Source of the DNA: Sphingomonas sp. 32-62-10
GTDB taxonomy: Bacteria; Pseudomonadota; Alphaproteobacteria; Sphingomonadales; Sphingomonadaceae
Direction: 5' to 3'
NCBI GenBank assembly: GCA_002280555.1
Contig: NCEE01000009.1
Location: 1-64,000 of the forward strand
Length of the DNA stretch: 64,000 nucleotides
Shown here: piece by piece, positions 42,165 to 50,580 of the stretch
Layout of the letters: the number at the start of each line of letters is the position of its first letter
Position numbering within the stretch: the first letter of the stretch is position 1
The notes under the pieces: generated by a model
The model's database searches: none
What the model saw: the letters and a program-made list of their open reading frames with translations, nothing else
Told to the model about the DNA's origin: nothing
Position numbers and translations under genes: made by a program

Positions 42165-43757
42165 TCAGGCCGTTGCCAGTTGATGTTCCTTATACTGCGC
42201 GCGTAACGCCGTCTTGAGCAGCTTGCCGGTTGCGGTATGCGGCAGGCTTTCGACGAACAGAATCTCATCGGGCAACCACCATTTGGCGACGTGATTGGCG
42301 AGGTGGGCCGTGATCTCCGCCGCGCTGACATCGCTGCCCGCCTTGCGGACCACCAGCAATAGGGGTCGCTCATCCCATTTGGGATGATAAATGCCGATCG
42401 CGGCCGCTTCCGCCACGCCGGGGCAACCAACCGCAGCATTTTCGAGATCAACCGAGCTGATCCACTCTCCCCCCGATTTGATCACGTCCTTCGCGCGATC
42501 GGTGATCTGCATGGTCCCGTCAGGATGGAGCACCGCGACATCCCCCGTATCAAACCAGCTATCGGCATCGACGCAATCGGCCTCTGCCTTGAAATAACGC
42601 TTGATCACCCAGGGACCGCGGATCTGGAGACGGCCCGAGCTGGCTCCATCGCGAGGCTGCTCAATGTCTTCGTCGTCGACCACGCGCAGTTCGACCCCGA
42701 ACGGAATGCTGCCCTGCTTGGACACCATATCAATCTGCTCGCCCAGGCTCATCTCGTCCCAATGCGGTGGCGGCGCGCCTGCGGTGCCGATCGGCGACGT
42801 CTCGGTCATCCCCCACAAATGCGCGACGCGCGCGCCCATGCCCATAATCCGCTCGATCATCGCGCGAGGGGCCGCCGATCCACCGATCGTTACCTGTTGC
42901 AGATATTGCGGCACTTCTCCGGTGGCATCCATGTGCTGGAACATCGACAGCCATACTGTCGGCACGCCCGCCGAATGCGTCACGCGCTCCTGGTTCATCA
43001 ACCGGCACAGCACCGCCGGATCGTTGACACAGGCATAGACGAACTTTGCCCCCGCCAGCGCGCCCGCAAAGGGCAAGCCCCAGGCCGCCGCGTGGAACAT
43101 CGGCACCACCGGCAGGATTACTGCCTGGCGTGAAATGTTGAGCAGCCACGGCGCAACACCGGCCAGAGCGTGGATCATCGTCGATCGGTGTTCGTACAGC
43201 ACGCCTTTGGGATTACCGGTCGTACCGCTGGTGTAGCACAGCATGCAAGGTTCGCGTTCCGGCCCTTCATGCCAAGTATAGTCGCCATCATGCAGCGCAA
43301 GCACGCCTTCAAAACTGTCCGCCCCTTCACCATCGAAGCAGATATACCGTTCGATACTCGTCCACTGCGCCTGCAGGCGATCGACGATCGGCTGAAATGC
43401 CTTGTCGTACAGCAGCACCCGGTCTTCGGCATGGTTGGCGATGTAGACAAGCTGTTCGTCGAATAGGCGTGGATTGATCGTGTGGATCACCCCGCCCATC
43501 CCGATCGCACCGTACCAGGCGGCAAGATGGCGGCTGTGGTTCATGCCGAGGGTCGCGATCCGATCACCGGGGTTCATGCCCATTGCAACTAGCGCTTGCG
43601 CCAACCGCTTGGCGTCGCGCGCGATGCCCGCCCAGGTTGTTCGGGTTTCATGGCCGTCGGCCCAATAGGTCACAATCTCGCGTGCGCCATGTTCGCGCGC
43701 AGCATGGTCAATCAGCCGCGGCACCCGCAATTCGAAATCCTGCATTCCCCCGATCAT
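42165..43757 (-). CDS. fatty-acid/acyl-CoA ligase (AMP-forming)
   Basis: A 530-residue member of the ANL superfamily, medium/long-chain acyl-CoA synthetase type. The P-loop-like motif is CYTSGTTGNPKGVLYEH; LWGMTETSPIGT is the A5 region; WFDTGDVAVLHPDG, the hinge DRAKDVIKSGGEWIS and the C-terminal TATGKLLKTALR lysine are present. It activates a fatty acid to its CoA ester through an acyl-AMP. GGAGAGGA precedes ATG 43757. No other beta-oxidation genes adjoin, although ETF-QO is 7 kb away. Confidence 0.93.
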   Translation of the reverse strand: MIGGMQDFELRVPRLIDHAAREHGAREIVTYWADGHETRTTWAGIARDAKRLAQALVAMGMNPGDRIATLGMNHSRHLAAWYGAIGMGGVIHTINPRLFDEQLVYIANHAEDRVLLYDKAFQPIVDRLQAQWTSIERYICFDGEGADSFEGVLALHDGDYTWHEGPEREPCMLCYTSGTTGNPKGVLYEHRSTMIHALAGVAPWLLNISRQAVILPVVPMFHAAAWGLPFAGALAGAKFVYACVNDPAVLCRLMNQERVTHSAGVPTVWLSMFQHMDATGEVPQYLQQVTIGGSAAPRAMIERIMGMGARVAHLWGMTETSPIGTAGAPPPHWDEMSLGEQIDMVSKQGSIPFGVELRVVDDEDIEQPRDGASSGRLQIRGPWVIKRYFKAEADCVDADSWFDTGDVAVLHPDGTMQITDRAKDVIKSGGEWISSVDLENAAVGCPGVAEAAAIGIYHPKWDERPLLLVVRKAGSDVSAAEITAHLANHVAKWWLPDEILFVESLPHTATGKLLKTALRAQYKEHQLATA

Positions 43758-43794
43758 CGCCGTCCTCTCCTGTCCGGCGCTATCGCGACCGGCA

Positions 43795-46700
43795 TTATCC
43801 CACCAGCGCCAGCCGCTTCGTCTCGGCGGTCCTCAGCGCAACCTCGCTTACACCCTGCATCGACTCGATCCGGCTCGCAAGTTCCCCATCGAGCAGAAAA
43901 TCGCGGCCGAGTAACATCAGCGCCTCGCCCCCACTCGGCAATGCGGCACGCACATAGACTTCCCCCCTGGCACCGCGCGCCTCAGCGATCAGCGCGCTGA
44001 GCTCGCCGACGGCTCGAGCATCGTGCACGATGATCTCCATCACCATGCGGGCGCTATTCGCCAAATCCTCAAACAACTGCAGCCGCTTCACGGTAACGCG
44101 CGGCGTTTCTTCGCCGGGTCGCCGGTCGAGCTCGACCGTGACGATGCCGCAGCCGCCGCTGCGCGCGGCATCCTCCAGCTCGGCGGCCACGGCATCATCG
44201 AAGCACGTCGCGACAAACTGGCCCGAGGCATCCGACAGCGTGGCCATCAAGTACCGCCGCCCCTTGGCCGAGGTGCGCCATTTCGCATCCTCCACGAGCA
44301 CCGCCATCGTCGCCCCGGCGCGGGTCCCATCATCGGGGATGTTGAGTTCGCCCAGCCCCACATAGCTGCGCGCGCCGTGCATTTTCGCCAAATGACGGTG
44401 ACGATCGACTGGGTGTGCCGAAAAATAGAAGCCGTAAGCTTCTTTTTCCTGGTCCATGCGCTGCGCCAGCGTCCAACGCGCGGACAGCGGGAGCTTGATC
44501 GATGCTCCCGACGAAGGTTCACTTTCGCCGAACAGGCCCCCCTGCCCGCTGGTACGCTGATCATGTAGCCGGGCGGCAACCGCCAGGATCGTTTCAGCAG
44601 CCGCAAAAATACCCGCACGGTTGGGATCAATCGAATCGAACGCACCCGCCGCCGCCAAAGTTTCAAGCTGGCGCTTGTTGAGCAGGCGCGGATCGACGCG
44701 GGCGGCTAGATCGTCGAGCGAAACAAAGGCACCATTATCGACACGCTCGACAACCAGCCGCTCCATCGCGCCCTCACCCACCGATTTAAGCGCAGCCAGC
44801 GCATAACGCACCGCGAGCCCGTCAGCGGTCGCTTCAACGGTAAACTCGGCATCGCTCGCATTGATGCACGGCGGCAGGATCGCCACGCCCATGCGCCGCA
44901 TATCATCGGTAAACACGCCGAGCTTGTCGGTTAGCGTCATGTCGAAACACATCGACGCTGCGAAGAAATCCTCGGGATAATGCGCTTTCAGCCAGGCCGT
45001 CTGATATGCGAGGAGCGCATAAGCGGCTGCGTGCGACTTGTTGAAACCATAGCCAGCGAACTTGTCGATCAAATCGAACAGCTCATTGGCCTTCGCCGCC
45101 GGAATGCCATTCACGCTCAGGCAGCCGTCCACAAAGGTCGCGCGCTGCGCATCCATCTCGGCCTGGTTCTTCTTGCCCATCGCGCGGCGCAGCAGATCGG
45201 CGCCGCCAAGCGAATAGCCCGCCAGCACCTGGGCCGCCTGCATCACCTGTTCCTGGTAAACGAAAATGCCGTATGTTTCGGCCAGGATCTGTTCGAGCAG
45301 CGGATGGGGGTAATCGATCGTCTCGGTGCCGTTCTTGCGGCGACCAAAGCTCGGGATGTTGTCCATCGGCCCCGGTCGATAGAGCGAGACGAGCGCGATG
45401 ATGTCGCCGAAATTGGATGGGCGAACCGCCGACAGCGTACGCCGCATCCCTTCGGATTCGAGCTGGAACACGCCGACGGTGTCGCCCTTTTGCAACAGCT
45501 TGTAGACGCCCTCATCATCCCATTCGAGCACATCAAGATCGACCACAATCCCCCGCGCTGCCAGCATCTGTTGCGCTTTCTTCAGCACGGACAGCGTTTT
45601 CAGCCCCAGAAAATCGAACTTCACCAACCCCGCCGCCTCGACATATTTCATGTCGAATTGGGTCACGGGCATGTCCGATCGCGGATCGCGGTACAGCGGC
45701 ACGAGCTGCGCCAGCGGCCGATCACCGATCACCACCCCGGCGGCATGCGTCGACGAATGGCGCGGCAGCCCTTCGAGCTTCATCGCCAGATCGAGCAGAT
45801 GCTTCACCCCGCTATCGGTGCGATACTCTGCCGCCAACTCGGACACGCCGTTCAGCGCGCGGTCGAGCGTCCAAGGGTCGGTCGGGTGGTTTGGCACGAG
45901 CTTAGCGAGCCGATCGATATGGCCATAGCTCATCTGAAGCACGCGCCCGGTATCCTTCAGCACCGCGCGCGCCTTTAGCCGGCCGAAGGTGATGATCTGC
46001 GCCACATGATCGCTGCCATATTTGGCCTGGACGTAGCGGATCACTTCCTCACGCCGGGTTTCGCAAAAATCGATGTCGAAATCGGGCATCGATACGCGTT
46101 CGGGGTTCAGGAACCGCTCGAACAGCAGGCCGAGCTTCATCGGATCAAGGTCAGTGATCGTCAGCGCCCATGCCACGACCGAGCCAGCGCCCGAACCGCG
46201 ACCCGGCCCCACCGGAATATCATTGTCCTTCGCCCATTTAATGAAATCGGCAACGATCAGGAAATAGCCGGGGAACCCCATCTGGATGATGACGTCGAGC
46301 TCGAATTCGAGCCGATCGCGATAGGATTGCTGCCAGTTCTCTTCGTTTCCCTTGATTCGCGCCAGTCGCTGCTCCAGCCCGGCCCGCGCATCGGCGCGCA
46401 ACGCTTCTGCCTCGGCATCGCGGTTGCCGGCCAGGCTCGGCAGGATCGGCTTGCGCTTTGGCGCCGCGATCGCGCAGCGTTGCGCGACGACAAGCGTATT
46501 GGCGATTGCCTCGGGCAGGTCATCGAACAGCTGGCGCATGTCCCGGGCGGGCTTCATCCATGCATCGGGCGAGCTTTTCGGGCGATCTTCGCTGGCGATG
46601 TAGGACGAACTGGCAATGCACAACATTGCATCATGGGCCGGGCCAAAACTCTGTTCGGCATAACAGCACGGGTTGGTCGCGACGATCGGCAGATCGCGGT

Positions 46701-47283
46701 CGTACGCCAAATCGAGTAGCGCACCCTCGGCACGACCCTCAATCTCGTCAAGGCGACGGGTCAGCTCGATATAGAGCCGGTCCGGGAACAGCGCCTGCAG
46801 CCGATCGGCATAGGCAAAAGCTGCATCGGGCTGATCCTCGGCGAACAACCGCGCCAACGCGCCTTCGCGTCCCGCCGTTAACGCAATGAGGCCGTTGCTG
46901 TGCGCGCCAAGCGTGGTGAAATCGACATGCGGTGCGAGCTCCAGCGGGCGCGCCAGATGCGCCTGCGACACCAGAGCGCACAGATTCTGATACCCGGTCT
47001 CATCTTGCGCATAGAGCGCGATCCAGTCGAGCGGGGCCGTTACGCCCTCGGGCATGTCCGGACGGGCAACGCCCAGCATCGCGCCAATGATCGGCTGCAC
47101 GCCCGCTGCGAACGCGGCCTCACCAAACGCCATCGCCGCATAAAGCCCGTTCCGGTCAGTCAGCGCGGCAGCGGGAAAGCCAAGTTCCTGCGCGCGCTTG
47201 GCGATTGCCTTGGGCTCGATTGCCCCGTCGAGCATCGTGAACGATGAAAAAATGCGAAGGGGGACGAAACCTGAATGCGCCAT
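43795..47283 (-). CDS. dnaE: DNA polymerase III subunit alpha
   Basis: A 1162-residue replicative polymerase. The N-terminal PHP domain starts FVPLRIFSSFTMLDGAI and occupies about 1-280; the polymerase region has GPGRGSGAGSVVAWAL and the catalytic aspartates of MPDFDIDFCETRREEV. The fingers include FQLESEGMRRTL and YRPGPMDNIP; the (HhH)2 region LETLAAAGAFDSID and an OB-fold follow. The length is normal for a DnaE1. A single intact copy reads minus-strand, with the peroxidase gene just upstream. Confidence 0.97.
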   Translation of the reverse strand: MAHSGFVPLRIFSSFTMLDGAIEPKAIAKRAQELGFPAAALTDRNGLYAAMAFGEAAFAAGVQPIIGAMLGVARPDMPEGVTAPLDWIALYAQDETGYQNLCALVSQAHLARPLELAPHVDFTTLGAHSNGLIALTAGREGALARLFAEDQPDAAFAYADRLQALFPDRLYIELTRRLDEIEGRAEGALLDLAYDRDLPIVATNPCCYAEQSFGPAHDAMLCIASSSYIASEDRPKSSPDAWMKPARDMRQLFDDLPEAIANTLVVAQRCAIAAPKRKPILPSLAGNRDAEAEALRADARAGLEQRLARIKGNEENWQQSYRDRLEFELDVIIQMGFPGYFLIVADFIKWAKDNDIPVGPGRGSGAGSVVAWALTITDLDPMKLGLLFERFLNPERVSMPDFDIDFCETRREEVIRYVQAKYGSDHVAQIITFGRLKARAVLKDTGRVLQMSYGHIDRLAKLVPNHPTDPWTLDRALNGVSELAAEYRTDSGVKHLLDLAMKLEGLPRHSSTHAAGVVIGDRPLAQLVPLYRDPRSDMPVTQFDMKYVEAAGLVKFDFLGLKTLSVLKKAQQMLAARGIVVDLDVLEWDDEGVYKLLQKGDTVGVFQLESEGMRRTLSAVRPSNFGDIIALVSLYRPGPMDNIPSFGRRKNGTETIDYPHPLLEQILAETYGIFVYQEQVMQAAQVLAGYSLGGADLLRRAMGKKNQAEMDAQRATFVDGCLSVNGIPAAKANELFDLIDKFAGYGFNKSHAAAYALLAYQTAWLKAHYPEDFFAASMCFDMTLTDKLGVFTDDMRRMGVAILPPCINASDAEFTVEATADGLAVRYALAALKSVGEGAMERLVVERVDNGAFVSLDDLAARVDPRLLNKRQLETLAAAGAFDSIDPNRAGIFAAAETILAVAARLHDQRTSGQGGLFGESEPSSGASIKLPLSARWTLAQRMDQEKEAYGFYFSAHPVDRHRHLAKMHGARSYVGLGELNIPDDGTRAGATMAVLVEDAKWRTSAKGRRYLMATLSDASGQFVATCFDDAVAAELEDAARSGGCGIVTVELDRRPGEETPRVTVKRLQLFEDLANSARMVMEIIVHDARAVGELSALIAEARGARGEVYVRAALPSGGEALMLLGRDFLLDGELASRIESMQGVSEVALRTAETKRLALVG

Positions 47284-47354
47284 GGCGGCGACTATGCGGG
47301 CTCGCGACGATTCGCGAAACCGTCATAAAGTGCCTTTGCGGTGGATAACCGCGT

Positions 47355-47840
47355 TCAGCCCGCCAACAGCGTTTCGATATCCTTCTCGATTTCGGCAGGT
47401 GTGGTCTGCGGGCCGTACCGCTTTACCTTTTCGCCGGAGCGATCGACCAGGAACTTGGTGAAATTCCACTTGATCCCGCGCGACCCCATCAGCCCCGGCG
47501 CCGCATCCTTCAGGCGGTCGAATAGCGGATCGGCACCCGACCCGTTTACCTCGATCTTGGCAAAGACCGGGAAGGTGACATCGTAGTTGATCGTGCAGAA
47601 AGTCGCGATTTCCTCGGCATCGCCCGGCTCCTGCGATCCGAATTGATTGCACGGGAAGCCGAGCACCTCGAAGCCCTGATCGGCATATTTGCGGTGGAGC
47701 GCTTCCAGCCCCTTATACTGCGGCGTGAACCCGCATTTGGAGGCGGTGTTGACGATCAGCAGCACCTTACCCGCATAAATCGACAGGTCGACCGGCTTGC
47801 CATCGGCACCCTTGACCTTGAAATCGGTGATTGCGGCCAT
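47355..47840 (-). CDS. glutathione peroxidase family (thioredoxin-type) peroxidase
   Basis: A 161-residue thiol peroxidase. The active cysteine is C36 in NTASKCGFTPQYKGLE, with the partners Q of GFPCNQFGSQEPG and W-N of IKWNFTKFLVDRSG, a complete tetrad. In bacteria these reduce hydroperoxides with thioredoxin or glutathione. It has Cys, not selenocysteine. It lies two bases after the GNAT gene stop, an operon with it and lolD. Confidence 0.93.
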   Translation of the reverse strand: MAAITDFKVKGADGKPVDLSIYAGKVLLIVNTASKCGFTPQYKGLEALHRKYADQGFEVLGFPCNQFGSQEPGDAEEIATFCTINYDVTFPVFAKIEVNGSGADPLFDRLKDAAPGLMGSRGIKWNFTKFLVDRSGEKVKRYGPQTTPAEIEKDIETLLAG

Positions 47841-47841
47841 T

Positions 47842-48447
47842 CTATCCCCCTTTGTGACGTTGCAGCAGGAAATTCAGGTTCTGCTTCACCCCGGCCCATT
47901 CGCTGGCGATGATCGAATAGACGACAAGATCGCGGATCCGTCCATCCATCAGCTGATGATTGCGCAGCACACCATCGCGCTTCGCCCCCAGCCGCTCGAT
48001 CGCGGTTTGCGAGCGCTTGTTGAACCAATCAGTGCGGATCTGAACGACGTTGCACCCCATGTCCTCGAACGCATGAGTGAGCAGCAGCAACTTTGCCTCG
48101 GTATTCACGCCGCTGCGCTGCACTGATCGCGCGTAAAAGGTCCCGCCGATCTCGAGCCGGCGGTGCGCTGCATTCATCCGCATGTAGCGCGTCATGCCGA
48201 CCACCCGGCCCGCAACCTCCACCGCAAAGGGCATTGCCCGCCCGAAATCGCGCTCCTTGAAGATCGCCGACATGTAAGCATCGGGATCACGCAGGTTCGC
48301 CACGTTGGTAAAGAACAATTCGGTGATGTCGCCATCCGCTGCAGCCGCCACCAGCGAGTCGCGATCGTCCATTACCAGCGGGCGCAGCGTCGTGTGCGTG
48401 CCGATCAAGGTCGGCGCGATCGTCCACGCATTACTCAAGCCGGTCAC
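47842..48447 (-). CDS. GNAT-family N-acetyltransferase (RimJ/RimL-like)
   Basis: A 201-residue protein of the Acetyltransf_3 group. It opens TLIGTHTTLRPLVMDDRDSLVAAAADG; the acetyl-CoA region is GVNTEAKLLLLTHAFEDMGCNVVQIRTDWFNKRSQTAIERLG, seen in pieces as usual for RimJ-like enzymes. Such enzymes acetylate N-termini of ribosomal proteins or small molecules. Its ATG overlaps the lolD stop (ATGA). Confidence 0.88.
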   Translation of the reverse strand: MTGLSNAWTIAPTLIGTHTTLRPLVMDDRDSLVAAAADGDITELFFTNVANLRDPDAYMSAIFKERDFGRAMPFAVEVAGRVVGMTRYMRMNAAHRRLEIGGTFYARSVQRSGVNTEAKLLLLTHAFEDMGCNVVQIRTDWFNKRSQTAIERLGAKRDGVLRNHQLMDGRIRDLVVYSIIASEWAGVKQNLNFLLQRHKGG

Positions 48448-49118
48448 CCCAGCCGCCCCTCGTTCAGTCGCACCACCCGGTCCATCTTCGCGGCCAGCCG
48501 CTCATTATGGGTGGCGATCAGCGCGGAGGAGCCTTCTTCGCGCACCAATCGCAGCAGTTCGGCGAGAACGATCTCCGCCGTCGTCTCGTCCAGATTGCCG
48601 GTCGGCTCGTCCGCCAGCACCAACGCGGGTTTGTTAGCCAGCGCGCGCGCCACCGCTACGCGTTGCTGCTCGCCGCCGGACAATTGGCTCGGGCGATGGG
48701 TCAGCCGGTGGCCCAGGCCCAGCGTGGTGAGCAGCGACGTCGCGCGTGCCTCCGCTGCTTCGCGGGTGCTCCCATGGATCAGCAATGGCAACACGACATT
48801 TTCGGTCGCGTTGAAATCGGGCAGCAGGTGATGGAATTGATAGACGAAGCCCAGATAATCGCGGCGCACCAGCGTGCGGCCATGGCTGTCGAGCTTGGCC
48901 GCTTCGCGTCCAGCAATCTGGATCGATCCGCCAAAGCCACCCTCAAGCAACCCGACGGCCTGTAGCAAAGTCGACTTGCCCGATCCCGACGGGCCGAGCA
49001 GCCCGACAATCTCGCCCTTGGCGATGGTCAGGTCGACGCCACGCAAGACGTGGATGGTATCTTCGCCCTGCACAAAGCTGCGCGTCAGGCCGGTAATCTG
49101 GACGACGGGGTCATTCAT
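48444..49118 (-). CDS. lolD: lipoprotein-releasing ABC transporter ATP-binding protein
   Basis: A 224-residue ABC ATPase of the MacB/LolD group. Walker A is LLGPSGSGKSTLLQA, the signature is SQLSGGEQQRVAVARAL, Walker B is ALVLADEPTGNLDE. It energises release of outer-membrane lipoproteins from the inner membrane to LolA. It overlaps the end of the adjacent lolC-type permease by 8 bases, the normal lolCD arrangement. LolD itself is intact although its partner gene is broken. Confidence 0.94.
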   Translation of the reverse strand: MNDPVVQITGLTRSFVQGEDTIHVLRGVDLTIAKGEIVGLLGPSGSGKSTLLQAVGLLEGGFGGSIQIAGREAAKLDSHGRTLVRRDYLGFVYQFHHLLPDFNATENVVLPLLIHGSTREAAEARATSLLTTLGLGHRLTHRPSQLSGGEQQRVAVARALANKPALVLADEPTGNLDETTAEIVLAELLRLVREEGSSALIATHNERLAAKMDRVVRLNEGRLG

Positions 49119-50236
49119 AGCGCAGCACCTGCACCGGATCGGTATTGGCTGCCTTGAAAGCCGGGTACAATGTGGCGAGGAAGCTGAGCACCAGCGCCAT
49201 GACAGCGATAACGATGATTTCGACCGGGTTGGGCTTCGACGGTAGTTCGGTGAGGAACCGTATCGAGGGGTCCCACAGGTTTTGACCTGTCACGAGCTGG
49301 ATGAAGTTCACCACGCTCTGCCGATAGAACAGAAACACAAAGCCAAGCAGCAGCCCCGCGACCATGCCCAACGCGCCAATCGTCGTCCCGACAACCATGA
49401 AAATCTTGATAAGCCCGCTGCGCGTCGCGCCCATCGTCCGCAGGATGGCGATGTCGCGAGTCTTAGCGCGGACCAGCATGATCAGCGATGACAGGATGTT
49501 GAACACCGCGACCAGGATGATGATCGACAGCACGGTGAACATCGCGATCCGTTCCACCTCGAGCGCCTCGAATAGTTGCGCGTTCAGTTGGCGCCAATCG
49601 GCCACGACGCCCCGGCTGCCGATTTTGGCGGCGAGCGGCGACATGATCGCCCCGACCTGGTCGGCGTTGACGGTGTTCACCTCCACCACGCCAACGGCAT
49701 CGCCAAGCAGAAGCAGCGTCTGCGCGTCCTCCAGCGGCATCAACACATACGCCTTGTCGTAATCATAAACGCCGACGCGAGCCGATGCCGATCCGCCCGC
49801 TACCCGGCGTGATGCTGGCAAGCGATCCGCTCAATTCCTTGCCCTTGAGTGATGGGTTGCTGCGGATATCCGCGACCCGCATCCCGCGGACCAGCACGGC
49901 TTCGACCCGACCATTGTAGCTCGACATCAGCGGTTGTTCGATCAGGGGGGTGGCCTCGATAATGCCCGGTGTTGCGCGCGCCTCCGCCACGATCTCGCGC
50001 CAGTCGGGCAAGCGACCGCCATAGCCCTGGATCACGGCATGGCCGTTTAGCCCCACAATCTTGTCGAACAGCTCAGCGCGAAAGCCGTTCATGACGCTCA
50101 TCACGATCACGAGCGCGGCAACGCCGAGCATCACCGCTGCAAGACTGATACCCGCGACAAGGAAGATGAACCCCTCCCCTCTGCCAGGCAGCAAGTAACG
50201 GCGCGCGATCATCCGTTCATAGCGCGAAAGGAGCAT
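49111..50236 (-). pseudogene. lolC: lipoprotein-releasing system permease (LolC/LolE family), internal deletion and frameshift
   Basis: The N-terminal part reads from ATG 50236 (MLLSRYERMIARRYLLPGR, first transmembrane segment, then MSVMNGFRAELFDKIVGLNGH) to about 49776 (GSGRIGIGSR). From about 49775 the family sequence continues in another frame (VGVYDYDKAYVLMPLEDAQ) through the FtsX-like transmembrane domain (ILVAVFNILSSLIMLVRAKTRDIAILRTMGA) to FKAANTDPVQVLRYE. About 42 residues expected between GSR and VGVYDYDKA are missing, and the frame is shifted, so no full-length protein can be made. Both halves are otherwise well conserved, which argues for a recent event or an assembly fault. Upstream codons from 50278 are not part of the family. 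Confidence 0.88.
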
Positions 50237-50280
50237 AAATTTCAGTCCCAGGCCCCAGCCCGGAACGGGGCCGATCACCC

Positions 50281-50580
50281 TCTAGGGCGGCGATGCTCGT
50301 CGTGCAACCGGGACACATCTGTTGCGATTTCGCCACAGAGTGCGCCAATTGTGCGATGAACGCACGATTTACCGATGACAATTCAATGCTGCAGACCTAG
50401 CGTTTTTGTACTGACACACAGGCAACGGCCGTGGTTCGGGGATGCTGGAAGCCTTTGAGCGCGAACAGGGGCGCACGCTCGGGCAAAGGCAATAAGGGGG
50501 CTGACGAGCAATCGTCACGCAGGCGCCCGGGCTGGCAACAGCCCGGGCGTTTCGCGTTAACGGTCAACGCGCTTTGCTGA
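50281..50580. other. gene-free gap between lolC and the TonB receptor gene
   Basis: No convincing gene in 300 bp. It must hold the lolCD promoter. A 10-bp perfect stem (CGCCCGGGCT 50524-50533, complement 50540-50549) with a 6-base loop is followed on the plus strand by TTTCGCGTT and could terminate a plus-strand transcript, or act as 3' hairpin for the TonB receptor gene. A short plus-strand frame (50442-50495, 17 codons) precedes it. I see no match to a known RNA. Confidence 0.4.

Noticed and set aside
44980..45978. Plus-strand open frame of 332 codons
   Set aside because: It is antisense within dnaE and has the composition of a shadow frame.
50442..50495. Seventeen-codon frame in the lolC-TonB receptor gap
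   Set aside because: Too short, no clear ribosome site and no recognisable sequence; kept only as a note in the gap.
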